From CAZLIC01 sp964559535 (GTDB lineage Bacteria; Pseudomonadota; Alphaproteobacteria; Rhodobacterales; Rhodobacteraceae), in contig CAZLIC010000008.1 in NCBI GenBank assembly GCA_964559535.1, forward strand, positions 1-64,000: a DNA stretch of 64,000 nucleotides. The letters are read 5' to 3'. The position numbers and the translations under genes were made by a program. Positions 8,819-18,381 of this stretch are shown one piece after another. The notes beneath the pieces were generated by a model, which ran no database searches, had not been told where the DNA came from, and saw only the letters and a program-made list of their open reading frames with translations. How positions within the stretch are numbered: the first letter of the stretch is position 1; each line of letters starts with the position of its first letter.

Positions 8819-9834
8819 TCTGCGGTCCTCTTGCGCACAGTGCCACGTTCGATCAGCGGGCCATCGATATGAATGCGGGACGGGGCGGTTTCGCCCTCGA
8901 TCTGGTTGAGAAGAATGTCGACCGTTGCCTCGACCATCCGGCGCACGGGCTGGCGGATGGTCGTGAGGTTGTAGGACGGCCAAGCGGCCAGCGGCACGTC
9001 GTCATAGCCGATGACCGAGATATCACCGGGCACCGTCACACCCAGTTCGAAACGCAATGTATCCATCACGGCAAAGGCCATGTGGTCGTTGCCCACGAAG
9101 ATCGCATCGGGCCGCCGGTCCCCGGCAAAGAGGTCGCGCGCGGCTGCCGAGGCGACGTCGCGGGAATACCTGCCGTCGATCATGGCAAAGGGCTTCAGGT
9201 CCGCATCCTTCAATGCTTCGGCAAAGCCCCGCGCACGGTCGCGACCGGTGGAAGAGCCCTGCCAGCCCATGATGTGCGCAATGCGGCGGTGGCCGGTATC
9301 GACCAGATGCTGTGCCGCACGGCGACCACCGGCAAGATTGTCCGAAGTGACCTCGGACAGCCCTGCTTCATCCTGGCCGCGGTTGAACATCACCACGGGA
9401 ATGCCCGCCGCCCGGCACCGCGCCGTCAGGTCATTGGACATGGCAACCGAGGCGGTGATGATCCCGTCAACCTGGTAGTCCAGCAGTTCCTGCATCACCT
9501 GGGGGACCTTCTCGGTCGAGTTCTCGGCCATGAAAACCAGAACGTGATAGCCCCTTTCCTGCAGGGCGCGGCTCAGAAGCTCGATGGCCACCGGGTAGAA
9601 CTGGTTTTCCAGATAGGCCACGACCAGGCCGATGATCCGGGTCCGTCCGGTCATCATGGCGCGGGCCAGCGGGTCGGGGCGATATCCCAGTTGCTCCGCC
9701 GCCGCGCGAACCTTTTCCACTGTTGTCTTCGAAGCGGAAGCCCCCGGCGTGAAAACGCGGCTGACCGCCGACTGGCTGACACCTGCCAACCGCGCCACGT
9801 CGGTCGCTGTAACCTTGACGGGCTGCTCGGTCAT
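8815..9834 (-). CDS. LacI-family transcriptional regulator
   Basis: A 339-residue LacI/GalR-family regulator. The N-terminal helix-turn-helix reads VTATDVARLAGVSQSAVSRV, followed by a hinge and a periplasmic-binding-protein-like effector domain (IIGLVVAYLENQFYP ... GDISVIGYDDVPLA). It sits inside the operon, overlapping both neighbours by ATGA, so it is probably autoregulated with the pathway genes. The likely operator is the pair of palindromes at 18382-18419 upstream of the binding-protein gene, which have the central CG typical of LacI-family sites. The effector is probably the imported compound or an intermediate. Confidence 0.95.
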   Translation of the reverse strand: MTEQPVKVTATDVARLAGVSQSAVSRVFTPGASASKTTVEKVRAAAEQLGYRPDPLARAMMTGRTRIIGLVVAYLENQFYPVAIELLSRALQERGYHVLVFMAENSTEKVPQVMQELLDYQVDGIITASVAMSNDLTARCRAAGIPVVMFNRGQDEAGLSEVTSDNLAGGRRAAQHLVDTGHRRIAHIMGWQGSSTGRDRARGFAEALKDADLKPFAMIDGRYSRDVASAAARDLFAGDRRPDAIFVGNDHMAFAVMDTLRFELGVTVPGDISVIGYDDVPLAAWPSYNLTTIRQPVRRMVEATVDILLNQIEGETAPSRIHIDGPLIERGTVRKRTAE

Positions 9835-10595
9835 TCTGCGGTCCAGCCTCCGTCCACAATGAGATGCGTGCCTGTCATCATGGCCGAGGCATCCGAGGCC
9901 AGAAAAACCACTGGCCCCATCAGATCTTCGATCTCGCCCACCCGGCCCAGTTTGATCTTCGACAGAATCCAGGCGCGGCGCTCCGGGATTGCCAGGGTCT
10001 GTTCGGCCAAGGGCGTGCGGATGAAGGTGGGGCACAGTGTGTTGACGCGTATGCCCTTCGGCGCCCATTCCAGCGCCATCGCCTTGGTCATGCCTTCAAG
10101 CGCGTGCTTGTTTGCACAGTACACCGCGCGGTCGGGGCCACCCACATGGCCCATCTGGCTGCTGACATTGATCAGACTGCCGGGCTTGCTCACGGCGATC
10201 AGGCCCCGCGCCACTTCGCGCGTCAGGAAGTAGGCGGCCCGCAGGTTCAGGCCCATGGCGGCATCGTAGTCCTCGGGCGTGGTATCCAGCGCCGGAGCAT
10301 GGCGGACCAGACCGGCAGAGTTCACCAGCACATCGAAGGGATCGGCTTCCGCCAAAGCGGCCGCCGTCGCCGCCAGTTCTGTGACGTCCAGCGCCAGAGC
10401 CTCGGCGCGGCCCCCCGCGGCACGAATGGCATCGCGCACCTCTTTCAACTCGGCCAAGCGGCGGGCAACCAGTGTCACCTCGGCCCCCGCCTCGGCCAGT
10501 GCCGCTGCGGCCCCCACCCCAATGCCCGAAGACGCGCCAGTGACCAGCGCGCGTTTGCCGTCAAGGCGGAAGGACGGGGTCCGGGGCAGGTTCAT
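9831..10595 (-). CDS. SDR-family oxidoreductase
   Basis: A 254-residue classical short-chain dehydrogenase/reductase, NAD(P)-dependent. It shows the cofactor motif TGASSGIG near the N-terminus, NSAG (about residue 90), the catalytic Ser in INVSSQMG and Y-x-x-x-K as YCANK. It ends with the usual DGGW. It overlaps the LacI gene and the next SnoaL-like gene by ATGA. With the HisD-like dehydrogenase it gives the operon two alcohol-oxidising enzymes, which fits stepwise oxidation of a polyol or sugar-like substrate. Confidence 0.95.
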   Translation of the reverse strand: MNLPRTPSFRLDGKRALVTGASSGIGVGAAAALAEAGAEVTLVARRLAELKEVRDAIRAAGGRAEALALDVTELAATAAALAEADPFDVLVNSAGLVRHAPALDTTPEDYDAAMGLNLRAAYFLTREVARGLIAVSKPGSLINVSSQMGHVGGPDRAVYCANKHALEGMTKAMALEWAPKGIRVNTLCPTFIRTPLAEQTLAIPERRAWILSKIKLGRVGEIEDLMGPVVFLASDASAMMTGTHLIVDGGWTAE

Positions 10596-11632
10596 CCGCT
10601 CATCCCATCAGGTATCGTCACGGCGCCCATGTTGCGCGCCTTGTTGAATTCCCGCATCCGTGCCAGCACGTCGACGCCGATCTGGGACCACATGTCCAAC
10701 AGATCGACCAGAACCCAGTTTTCGCGGATCAACCCGCCTTCCATCCGCCAGAAATCGAGGCTTCGCAGGGTGATGCGCTGGCCTGCCGGGGCGATCCCCA
10801 GCCAGCCGTCATTGGTGATGGTCAGCCGCATGTTGGGCCAGCCGGTTTCGCAGACGTATTGGCCTTCGCCGAACCAATGGCTCTTCAATCCGCCGGTATC
10901 CAGCCCGCGGTCCGGCATGGCCCCGAGGAAAGGGATCTGATGCCAGTTCCGGAACCCCGAGATCCCCCGCATCGTGCCGATACCCGCCGGGCCATACCAA
11001 TTGAAACGCGGATGCCAGTAACGCGGCAGGTCCATGATCTTCGGATCGGGGTTCGCAGGGTGCTGGCACAGCGCCTTCAGCATGGCAAGGACATGGTTCA
11101 TCGTGGCGCTGCCATCGCCCGCGGCGGTCAGCCCGTCGCCGCTCATCGGCCCGGGCGTGGTGATGAAGGCACCAAGCTGCGGCCCCATAGGCCAGACGCC
11201 TGCCTGCATCATCAGTTCCGGAATGTCCCAGATCGCCTGCATCTCGACGATCCTGCCGCCCTCAAGGCGGAAGTACTCGTGATAGCGCATATGGGCCAGA
11301 TGGCCGGTCGGTCGGATATCCAGGAACGGGGCCACGAAGGTGCCCATGTAGTTGCCCATGCAGCCGACCCAGTCCTGCCCTTCGGGCGTGGTGCCCGCAA
11401 GCACGATCATGTCGCGGCGTTCGAGGTCGGGCATGGCTGCCAGAAGCGGGCCCAGGGCACGGGCATGCAGCGCGTTGGGCCCCGACATTTCGCCAAGCGG
11501 GTGGCAAAGCTTGACTGTTGCATCTGGAGTGAAAGCGGCAGTCAGAACGGGCAAAAGGTTGTCGCTGCTGGCGGTCGAAAGAGCCATCCGCAAAGGCGCA
11601 AGGGCGGACTTCAACACTGCCGGAGACGTCAT
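10592..11632 (-). CDS. SnoaL/NTF2-like two-domain protein (copy 2)
   Basis: A 346-residue protein with two SnoaL-like modules. The second module carries the block HPRFNWYGPAGIGTMRGI and a following F-x-x-W/G-H-Q element, shared with the copies at 11629 and 18467. A conserved DFWRMEGGLIRENWV segment lies near the C-terminus. The family includes cyclases, isomerases and dehydratases of small ketones, but no exact match is recognised. ATGA overlaps with both neighbours place it firmly in the operon. Paralogy with the adjacent gene suggests an old tandem duplication or a heteromeric enzyme. Confidence 0.85.
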   Translation of the reverse strand: MTSPAVLKSALAPLRMALSTASSDNLLPVLTAAFTPDATVKLCHPLGEMSGPNALHARALGPLLAAMPDLERRDMIVLAGTTPEGQDWVGCMGNYMGTFVAPFLDIRPTGHLAHMRYHEYFRLEGGRIVEMQAIWDIPELMMQAGVWPMGPQLGAFITTPGPMSGDGLTAAGDGSATMNHVLAMLKALCQHPANPDPKIMDLPRYWHPRFNWYGPAGIGTMRGISGFRNWHQIPFLGAMPDRGLDTGGLKSHWFGEGQYVCETGWPNMRLTITNDGWLGIAPAGQRITLRSLDFWRMEGGLIRENWVLVDLLDMWSQIGVDVLARMREFNKARNMGAVTIPDGMSG

Positions 11633-12654
11633 TTCGCTTCCATTTCAAATACCTTGGCCAAAAGGTCGATCCCCATCTGCGAAAACAGATGGATCATGTC
11701 GACGAAGACCCAGTTCTCGGTGAACATGCCGCCGTCGCGCCGCCAGAAGTCGATCCCGTTGACAGACAGCGCGCAACCGGACGCCGCATGTCCCAGATAG
11801 GGGCCAGTGTGCGTGGCATGGACACCGGGAAGGCTTGAGGCCCCGACGAAATCGCCCTCGGCGATCAGGTTGTCCAGATCGCCAACGCGACGGTCGGGAA
11901 AGGCCACCAGCCACGGCTTCTGGTGCCAGTCCTCGAACTCGCGCAAGGACAGACAGGCCCCGATGCCGCCGGGACCGTACCATTTGACATTGCGGTGGAA
12001 GAAGCGGGCCATGCCCATCGACCTGAGGTCGGCTTTGTCGAAGGCGTTCAGCCCGCCGAAGATGAAGGCGCGGGAATAGGCCAAAAGATCGTCGGACAAG
12101 GCCTGATCCGGTTCCGTCATCAGAACGCCGTCACAGCCGGTGGGCGCGGGCCAGACGAAGGGCGCGCCATTCGGTTTCGGCAAGGGAGAGAGCCCGACCT
12201 GCTCAAGCCAGTCGATCACGTCAATCAGCATCTGGATGCGGACGATCCGGCCCCGGGCATCGAACTCCAGGAACTCGCCCCAGCGCAGCCGAACCTCGCG
12301 TCCCCGCGCCGGAATGCCCCAGACGGGGGCGGCCTGCGGGCCAATCAGCAGGCCCGTTGCGCCCACCCAGGACCGCCCGTCATTGCCACCCGCAACCGTG
12401 CCGTCGGACCGGCCGCCGATCAGGATGTGGGTCAGACGTTCCAGCCTTGGGAAGGCATGCCGGAGGGGCGACAGGTATTCGTCTGCCATTGCCTTCGGTC
12501 CGGTCACGTCACGCAAGGGCGCGAAGCCCTGCCATGGCGCGTCGGGTGCCATGAACCTTGCCGCCACGTCGGCCAGATCGCCCTCGGGTGCTGCATCCAG
12601 CGCCGCCCGAAAGGCGGCGGCCGTTGCCTTGTTGCGCTGGTTCTCGGCGCTCAT
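11629..12654 (-). CDS. SnoaL/NTF2-like two-domain protein (copy 3)
   Basis: A 341-residue two-module SnoaL-like protein, adjacent to and paralogous with the gene at 10592. The second module has NVKWYGPGGIGACLSL, then EDWHQKPWLVAFPDRR, and a late DFWRRDGGMFTENWV block. The start at 12654 is chosen because its ATGA overlaps the stop of the HisD-like gene. Like its paralogues it has no signal peptide and should be cytoplasmic. The conserved Asp/His/Trp/Tyr residues in the shared blocks are the obvious candidates for an active site. Function is unassigned. Confidence 0.85.
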   Translation of the reverse strand: MSAENQRNKATAAAFRAALDAAPEGDLADVAARFMAPDAPWQGFAPLRDVTGPKAMADEYLSPLRHAFPRLERLTHILIGGRSDGTVAGGNDGRSWVGATGLLIGPQAAPVWGIPARGREVRLRWGEFLEFDARGRIVRIQMLIDVIDWLEQVGLSPLPKPNGAPFVWPAPTGCDGVLMTEPDQALSDDLLAYSRAFIFGGLNAFDKADLRSMGMARFFHRNVKWYGPGGIGACLSLREFEDWHQKPWLVAFPDRRVGDLDNLIAEGDFVGASSLPGVHATHTGPYLGHAASGCALSVNGIDFWRRDGGMFTENWVFVDMIHLFSQMGIDLLAKVFEMEAK

Positions 12655-13961
12655 TCCGCGGCCATCCCGTAGCCGACGTTCTTGTGCCCATAGCGGCGGA
12701 CGCGGATGTTGCACTGTTCGGCATGACCCACAAAGCCTTCCAGCATGCAGAGCCGCGAGCCGTATGCGCCAACCAGCGCCGCCGCCTCATCGGTCGTGAT
12801 GCGTTGATAGCTGTGGGTCTTGAGGAACTTGCCAACCCAAAGCCCGCCGGTATAGCGCCCGGCTTTCTTCGTGGGCAGGGTATGGTTGGTGCCGATCACC
12901 TTGTCGCCGTTGGCCACATTGGTGCGTGGCCCCAAGAACAGCGCGCCATAGCTGTGCATGTTGTCCAGGTACCAGTCGTCGCGGTCGGTCATCACCTGCA
13001 CGTGTTCATAGGCCATGTCGTTGGCCACCCGCAGCATCTCGTCGTGCGTGTCGCACAGGATCACGTCGCCATAGTCGCGCCAGCTGACCGATGCGGTGTC
13101 GCGTGTGGGCAGGATCGCCAGCAAACGCTCGACCTCGGCCATCGTGCCTTCGGCCAGCTTGGCGGAATTGGTGATCAGGCAGGCGGGCGAGTTGTAACCG
13201 TGTTCGGCCTGGCCGAGGAGGTCGGTCGCGCACATCTCGGCATCCACGGTGTCATCGGCGATGACCATGGTTTCGGTCGGGCCGGCAAAAAGGTCGATGC
13301 CGACGCGCCCGTACAGCTGCCGCTTGGCTTCGGCGACAAAGGCGTTGCCGGGACCGACCAGCATGTCCACCGGCCGGATCGTCTCGGTTCCAAGCGCCAT
13401 CGCACCGACAGCCTGGATGCCGCCAAGAACATAGATCTCATGCGCCCCGCCCAGCTGCATCGCGGCGACGATGGCAGGATGCGGCTCGCCCTTCACCGGC
13501 GGGGCACTGGCCACGATGCGCGGCACGCCCGCGACCGATGCGGTCAGCACAGACATGTGGGCGCTGGCCACCATCGGAAACTTGCCGCCGGGCACATAGC
13601 AGCCGACCGACTGTACCGGGATGTTGCGGTGCCCAAGGAAGACGCCCGGCAGGGTTTCAACCTCGATATCGGTCATGCTGGCCCGCTGTGCCTCGGCAAA
13701 GCGACGGATCTGGACCTGTGCAAACCGGATATCCTCCATGTCGCGGGCCGAAACCTTCTGCATGGCCGCCTCGATCTCGGATGGCGTCAGACGGAATGAC
13801 GGCGCGGCATAGCCATCGAACCTTTGCGACAGATCGCGGACGGCAGCGTCGCCGCGGGCTTCGATGTCGGCCAGGATGCCTTCGACCGTGGCGCGGACCT
13901 TCGCATCATCTTGGGCGCGGGCTTCGGCGGGCTTGCCGGATTTGAGGGCTCGAATGGCCAT
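12651..13961 (-). CDS. Histidinol-dehydrogenase-like NAD-dependent alcohol dehydrogenase
   Basis: A 436-residue HisD-fold zinc dehydrogenase. The zinc ligands of E. coli HisD appear conserved: Q251 and H254 in QAEHG, D353 in GDKVIGTNH and H413 in VGHAEQ. The catalytic Glu-His pair is seen as AYEH (E319, H320). GPGNAFVAEAKRQLYGRVG is the usual family signature. Because it sits in a catabolic ABC-transporter operon without other his genes, it is more likely a HisD paralogue than the histidine-biosynthesis enzyme. A known catabolic relative is HpsN, which oxidises dihydroxypropanesulfonate. A four-electron oxidation of a terminal alcohol to an acid is a reasonable inference. Confidence 0.92.
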   Translation of the reverse strand: MAIRALKSGKPAEARAQDDAKVRATVEGILADIEARGDAAVRDLSQRFDGYAAPSFRLTPSEIEAAMQKVSARDMEDIRFAQVQIRRFAEAQRASMTDIEVETLPGVFLGHRNIPVQSVGCYVPGGKFPMVASAHMSVLTASVAGVPRIVASAPPVKGEPHPAIVAAMQLGGAHEIYVLGGIQAVGAMALGTETIRPVDMLVGPGNAFVAEAKRQLYGRVGIDLFAGPTETMVIADDTVDAEMCATDLLGQAEHGYNSPACLITNSAKLAEGTMAEVERLLAILPTRDTASVSWRDYGDVILCDTHDEMLRVANDMAYEHVQVMTDRDDWYLDNMHSYGALFLGPRTNVANGDKVIGTNHTLPTKKAGRYTGGLWVGKFLKTHSYQRITTDEAAALVGAYGSRLCMLEGFVGHAEQCNIRVRRYGHKNVGYGMAAE

Positions 13962-13971
13962 GGCGGTCTCC

Positions 13972-15024
13972 TCAGGTCGCTGGTGTAAGCCGGGCGCCGG
14001 TCTTGGCGTCGAACAGGTGGCAGATGCGTGCGGGAACGTGGGCGGCGACGGGCTGGCCGATCCGGCCCGAATAGTCCTTGGCGGCCTTGATGGCGACCAG
14101 CGCGCTGCCTGCCTGGACGGTCGCCATGGAGCTGTCGCCCAAGAGCTCCATCGAATAGATCGGCGCGGAGATCTCTCCCTGCGGCACAAGGTTGGCATCC
14201 TCGGCGCGGAAACCCAGCGTCACCGGGCCGTCAGGGCCGGACAGGCCTGGAATGCGCGCGTTCTCGGCCTCGAAAACTCCGCCCGTCAGCCGCCCCTGCA
14301 TCAGGTTCATGGCAGGGCTGCCGATGAACCCGGCAACAAACGTATTGGCCGGACGGTCGTAGATTTCCAGCGGCGTGCCCACCTGCTGCACTTCGCCCCG
14401 GCTCATCACCACCACGCGGTCGGCCAGCGTCATCGCCTCGATCTGGTCATGGGTGACGTAGATCGTCGTGGTCTTCAACTCGTGGTGCAAGTTCTTGATC
14501 TGAGCCCGGGTCGAGACGCGGAGCTTCGCGTCAAGGTTCGACAGCGGTTCGTCCATCAGGAAGACCTTGGGCTTCCTGACGATCGCCCGCGCCAGTGCCA
14601 CGCGCTGACGCTGGCCACCCGACAGGGCCGCGGGTTTGCGGTCCAGAAATTCGGTCAGCTCCACCGTCTTTGCTGCCCGCATGATGCGGTCGTGGTGTGC
14701 CGCCTCGGGAACGCCGCGCACCTTCATCGGAAAGCGGATGTTTTCATAGACCGACATTGTCGGGTACAGCCCGTAAGACTGGAACACCATGGCGATGTCG
14801 CGGTCCTTCGGTTCCAGATCGTTCACACGACGGCCCCCGATCAGGATGTCGCCTTCACTGGCGTCTTCCAGCCCGGCGATCATCCGCATGGTGGTGGTCT
14901 TGCCGCAGCCAGATGGCCCAAGCAGAACAAGAAACTCGCCGTCGCCGATGTGCAGGTCCATCGGCTTCAGCCCGGTAAAGCCACCCCAGCGCTTCGTCAG
15001 GCCCTTCAGTTGGATGTCGGCCAT
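13972..15024 (-). CDS. ABC transporter ATPase, MsmK/UgpC type
   Basis: A 350-residue ATPase of a CUT1-type carbohydrate importer. It has Walker A GPSGCGKTT, the signature LSGGQRQRVALARA, Walker B VFLMDEPLSNLD, the H-loop as YVTHDQIEAM, and a C-terminal TOBE regulatory domain (residues about 240-350). It powers the two permeases encoded just upstream. The three-base gap to the permease stop and ten-base gap to the HisD-like gene indicate one transcript. Confidence 0.95.
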   Translation of the reverse strand: MADIQLKGLTKRWGGFTGLKPMDLHIGDGEFLVLLGPSGCGKTTTMRMIAGLEDASEGDILIGGRRVNDLEPKDRDIAMVFQSYGLYPTMSVYENIRFPMKVRGVPEAAHHDRIMRAAKTVELTEFLDRKPAALSGGQRQRVALARAIVRKPKVFLMDEPLSNLDAKLRVSTRAQIKNLHHELKTTTIYVTHDQIEAMTLADRVVVMSRGEVQQVGTPLEIYDRPANTFVAGFIGSPAMNLMQGRLTGGVFEAENARIPGLSGPDGPVTLGFRAEDANLVPQGEISAPIYSMELLGDSSMATVQAGSALVAIKAAKDYSGRIGQPVAAHVPARICHLFDAKTGARLTPAT

Positions 15025-15027
15025 GGT

Positions 15028-15912
15028 CTATCCTTTCACGGCGCCGGCGGTCAGGCCGCTGACGATCTGGCGCTGGAAGAACATCACCAGCAGGAACAGG
15101 GGGGCGGTGGCCGAAACGACGGCCGAGACGGCGAACATCACGTTGCCCTTGGTCTGGGTGGTGCCCAGGAACGAGGCGATCTTGGGGATCATCGTCTGGT
15201 TCTGCTGGTCCAGCAGCATCGCGGTGACGGCAAAGTCGTTGTAGGCCAGAAGGAAGCTGAACAGCCCCGTGGTGATCACCCCCGGCCACATCACCGGGAT
15301 GATGACCAGCCGGAACGCCTGGAACCGCGAGCAGCCATCGACCATGGCGCTTTCGTCCAGGTCCTTGGGAATGTTCTGGAAGAACGAGGTCAGCATCCAC
15401 AGCGTGAAGGGCTGGTTGATGGCCACCAGCACGATGATAGCCGTGGGCAGGTGGCCCCACAGGTTCCACTGGTAGAAGGGCAGAAGATAGCCCGACACCA
15501 GCGTCACATGCGGCATGGCGCGGAACACCAGCGCCACGATCAGGATCCAGAACACATACCGATAGCCCGACCGCGCGAGTGCATAGCCACCCAGCGTGCC
15601 GAAGGTCAGCGAGATGGTGACGACCGAGACAACGACGATCCCGGTGTTCAGGGCCGCGCGCCAGAATTCATTCGTGACCCAGGCGCCCTGGTAGCCCTGC
15701 CCGGTGAAGGCTCCGCCGGTTTCGGCTTGGGTCATCGGACCGGTCAGGGCATTGGCCCAGTCGGCCTTCGAGAAGAAATCCCCCTCGACCTTGAAACTGC
15801 CCCATAGCGTCCAGAGAAACGGGAAGGCCGCGACGATCAGCCAGAGGATCAGGAACCCCAGCAGCAGGGCCTGCAGCGGCAGCGGGCGACGGTCGGCCAG
15901 ACGCGTGCTCAT
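15028..15912 (-). CDS. ABC transporter permease (MalG-like)
   Basis: A 294-residue inner-membrane permease of the CUT1 carbohydrate importer. It has about six membrane segments and the EAA loop in ESAMVDGCSRFQAFRLVIIP, which couples to the ATPase. The start at 15912 is set by the ATGA overlap with the first permease gene. A longer in-frame reading would run back through that gene. It ends with the GLTAGAVKG tail common in MalG-type permeases. Confidence 0.94.
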   Translation of the reverse strand: MSTRLADRRPLPLQALLLGFLILWLIVAAFPFLWTLWGSFKVEGDFFSKADWANALTGPMTQAETGGAFTGQGYQGAWVTNEFWRAALNTGIVVVSVVTISLTFGTLGGYALARSGYRYVFWILIVALVFRAMPHVTLVSGYLLPFYQWNLWGHLPTAIIVLVAINQPFTLWMLTSFFQNIPKDLDESAMVDGCSRFQAFRLVIIPVMWPGVITTGLFSFLLAYNDFAVTAMLLDQQNQTMIPKIASFLGTTQTKGNVMFAVSAVVSATAPLFLLVMFFQRQIVSGLTAGAVKG

Positions 15913-16937
15913 GATGCTGCTCTTCCGAAAGAACGCCAGGTGCGCAGGATGACGGGCGACAGGAGGACGAGGATGCCAAGGATCGTCAGAACCGATGTCG
16001 CTGCCGCCGAAGACAGCAGACGGGTCGTCGAACTGAGGTCGGCGTAGATGAAGTAGCTCAGCGACTGCGCATGGGCACCCGCGTTGAAGCTGACGATGGG
16101 CTCGAACACACGGAAGTTGTCCATGATCTTGATCAGCAAGAGGAAGGTCGTCAGCGGCAGAAGGTGGGGGATGATGACATAGCGCAGCCGTTGCCAGCGC
16201 GAGGCCCCGTCGATCATTGCCGACTCCAGCGTGTCCTGCGGCACGGTCTGCAGGCCCGCATAGTAGACGACAAAGGCGAAGGGCGAGGACGACCAGACGC
16301 CATAGACGATCAGCATCGCCCACATCAGCGGGGTCGAGGCTTTGACGGAAAGGTCGGGGTTGCCGACCAGCGACTGGATCGCGGCGCCAAGGATGCCGCG
16401 CGCATCCACCATCCAGAACAGAATCAGCGCGCCGATAAGGGGCGTCACGATCATCGGCAGAAGCGAGAAGAAGATCGCCGGGCCGCGCAACAGCCGCGGG
16501 ATGGCATTGACCGCCAGCGCAATGGCAAAGCCCAGAAGGATGGCGCAGGGTGTGACCAGCGCGGTGTAGGTCAGTGTAAAGGCCAGAGCGCCGTAGAAGG
16601 GCAGGTTCAGAAGCCTGCCGAAGAAATCGCCGATGCCCGTGGCTTCTGACCAGATCGCGCCGATCTCGGAAGTCGCCAGATGGTTGCGGTCGGCATAGAT
16701 CGCCGTGCCGACGAAGCGGCCCAGCGGCTGTGCCTCGCGAAGGGCGGCGGTGGCCTCGACATCGACGGTGGTGGTCCTGGTACAGCCGAAGACGTTGCAG
16801 TTCTCGACTTCGCGGATGACCTGTTCATGCGGGGCGAAGACCGACTGGATCACGACCGAGACGATCGGCAGGGCGATGAACAGAACCATTGCCAGCGCCG
16901 ACGGCAGGATGAACCACAGGAAGGTGCGGTGTTTCAT
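15909..16937 (-). CDS. ABC transporter permease (MalF-like)
   Basis: A 342-residue inner-membrane permease of the same importer. A first membrane segment (about residues 5-30) is followed by a long periplasmic loop of about 90 residues and then several more helices. The EAA loop is ESAMIDGASRWQRLRYVIIP. The start at 16937 gives a normal short N-terminus; an upstream in-frame start has no support. A stem-loop lies between it and the binding-protein gene upstream. It pairs with the MalG-like permease to form the channel. Confidence 0.93.
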   Translation of the reverse strand: MKHRTFLWFILPSALAMVLFIALPIVSVVIQSVFAPHEQVIREVENCNVFGCTRTTTVDVEATAALREAQPLGRFVGTAIYADRNHLATSEIGAIWSEATGIGDFFGRLLNLPFYGALAFTLTYTALVTPCAILLGFAIALAVNAIPRLLRGPAIFFSLLPMIVTPLIGALILFWMVDARGILGAAIQSLVGNPDLSVKASTPLMWAMLIVYGVWSSSPFAFVVYYAGLQTVPQDTLESAMIDGASRWQRLRYVIIPHLLPLTTFLLLIKIMDNFRVFEPIVSFNAGAHAQSLSYFIYADLSSTTRLLSSAAATSVLTILGILVLLSPVILRTWRSFGRAAS

Positions 16938-17013
16938 GACGTCTCCGGCAGGAAAGACGATCCCTGAATATCGCGCCAAGGGGCGCGATGGCGAGGCGGG
17001 GGGATAGCAAAGG

Positions 17014-17051
17014 CGGGGCTGGCCGCGGCGCAGGCGGCGCGGCCAGCCCCG
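17014..17051 (-). terminator. Intercistronic stem-loop after the binding-protein gene
   Basis: A perfect 13-bp stem (CGGGGCTGGCCGC at 17014-17026 pairing with 17039-17051) with a 12-base loop lies just after the stop of the solute-binding-protein gene. It precedes the MalF-like permease. There is no strong U-tract, so it more likely acts as a partial terminator or 3'-end mRNA stabiliser that keeps the binding protein in excess. Confidence 0.7.
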
Positions 17052-17057
17052 TTGGGC

Positions 17058-18302
17058 CTATTGCAGGAAGCCCTTTTCCTTTGCTGCGGCAACATAGGCG
17101 GCCTCGATGTCGGCAAGGGCTGTTGCGGCGTCTTCCTTGCCTGCCAGGAAGTCGGCGATGTTGCCATCCGCCGCCATGTGCATCGCCCCCATGTAGGGCT
17201 GCATCGGATAGGACGGGGCGCCACCGGCGATGCTTTCGGCCACACCCTGGGCTTCCTTGGTCGGGGTATAGCCCGGCAGCATCCAGACCGCTTCAGCCAT
17301 CGAGGTTTCGTTCAGGATGGCGGGCGAAGTGCCCGCTTTCATCGCCATGAACGACGCCGCCGCGTCCTCATCCGAAACGTTGGCCGCGATGGTCCAGCCG
17401 TCCCACCACAGCGTCGTCGCCGGAAAGCTGTTGCCGCCTGCCGAGGGGGTTGCGGCTGCCACGGTGTTTTCGGCAACGCCGGGGGCCGAATCCTTGCCGT
17501 CCATCAGCGCCGCCGCCCGCGACCCCCAAAGGGTCATGATCGCGCAGTTGCCGGCTTCCCATTCGGCGGTTGCCGCGTTGGAATCGAAGGTCAGGTAGTC
17601 CGGGTTCATGTAGCCGGTCAGGGCCTTCATCATCGCAAGCGCGGCCACACCCTTTTCGTTGTTGACCGACGGCTCGGCCGTACCCGGCTTGAAGAACTCG
17701 CCGCCCATGCCAAGGTACATGTTCACGAATTCCTCGCCCAGGTTCCAGCCCACGCCATAGGTCGAGCAGAACGGGTTCGCCGTGCCGGCGGCACGCACCT
17801 TCTCGGCCGCGGCCAGCAGGTCTTCATAGGTCTTGGGTGCAGCCACACCCGCGGCATCCAGCAGGTCCTTGCGGTAGAACATGTGCTGGGCATTGGCCAT
17901 GAAGGCCACCGCCATCACCTTGCCGTCAACGATGATCAGCTGGCCCTTGGGGATGTCTGCACCGTGCGCGGCGATCAGATCGTCCAATGGGCGGATCAGG
18001 CCGCCGCTCATCAGCGGCACGATCGACGAGGTCGAGATGATGGCCGTGGAGTACTCTGCGGGGTTGGCGGTCATGCCGGGCACGTTCAGCTTGTCGTGGT
18101 CGGCGGTCAGGTTCGACTTCACCTCAACCGAACCGGTGGCGCAGGCCTGGGCTGCCTTGGCGACGGTGTGGATGGCCGGGAAGTCGTTGCCAATGATCGA
18201 CACCTTGCCCGCGGCGATCCCGCAATCTGCAAACGCCGCACCCGCAAGCATTGTGGTGCCCAAGAGGGCAGACAGGGCAACGCCCCGGATAGACACTGTC
18301 AT
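17058..18302 (-). CDS. Extracellular solute-binding protein (family 1, sugar type)
   Basis: A 414-residue periplasmic binding protein for the CUT1-type importer. It has a Sec signal peptide with cleavage probably after AGAAFA (about residue 25). The mature part follows the family 1 pattern, with many Trp/Tyr/Asp residues that could stack on a sugar-like ligand (for example ATTLWWDGWTIAANV). The start at 18302 is preceded by AGGGAGA as ribosome-binding site. It is the first gene of the minus-strand operon, downstream of the palindromic operators. The ligand is not predictable. Confidence 0.93.
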   Translation of the reverse strand: MTVSIRGVALSALLGTTMLAGAAFADCGIAAGKVSIIGNDFPAIHTVAKAAQACATGSVEVKSNLTADHDKLNVPGMTANPAEYSTAIISTSSIVPLMSGGLIRPLDDLIAAHGADIPKGQLIIVDGKVMAVAFMANAQHMFYRKDLLDAAGVAAPKTYEDLLAAAEKVRAAGTANPFCSTYGVGWNLGEEFVNMYLGMGGEFFKPGTAEPSVNNEKGVAALAMMKALTGYMNPDYLTFDSNAATAEWEAGNCAIMTLWGSRAAALMDGKDSAPGVAENTVAAATPSAGGNSFPATTLWWDGWTIAANVSDEDAAASFMAMKAGTSPAILNETSMAEAVWMLPGYTPTKEAQGVAESIAGGAPSYPMQPYMGAMHMAADGNIADFLAGKEDAATALADIEAAYVAAAKEKGFLQ

Positions 18303-18381
18303 TCTGTTCTCCCTGTTCTGACCCGCAGCCACAGCGGGAATCACCGCCATCCGGGCGGTACGGGAAAGACTAGTCCCGAGA

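Noticed and set aside
12651..13961. Assignment of the HisD-like gene to histidine biosynthesis
   Set aside because: Catalytic residues are conserved, but no other his gene is near and the gene is coupled to an importer and SnoaL-like genes.
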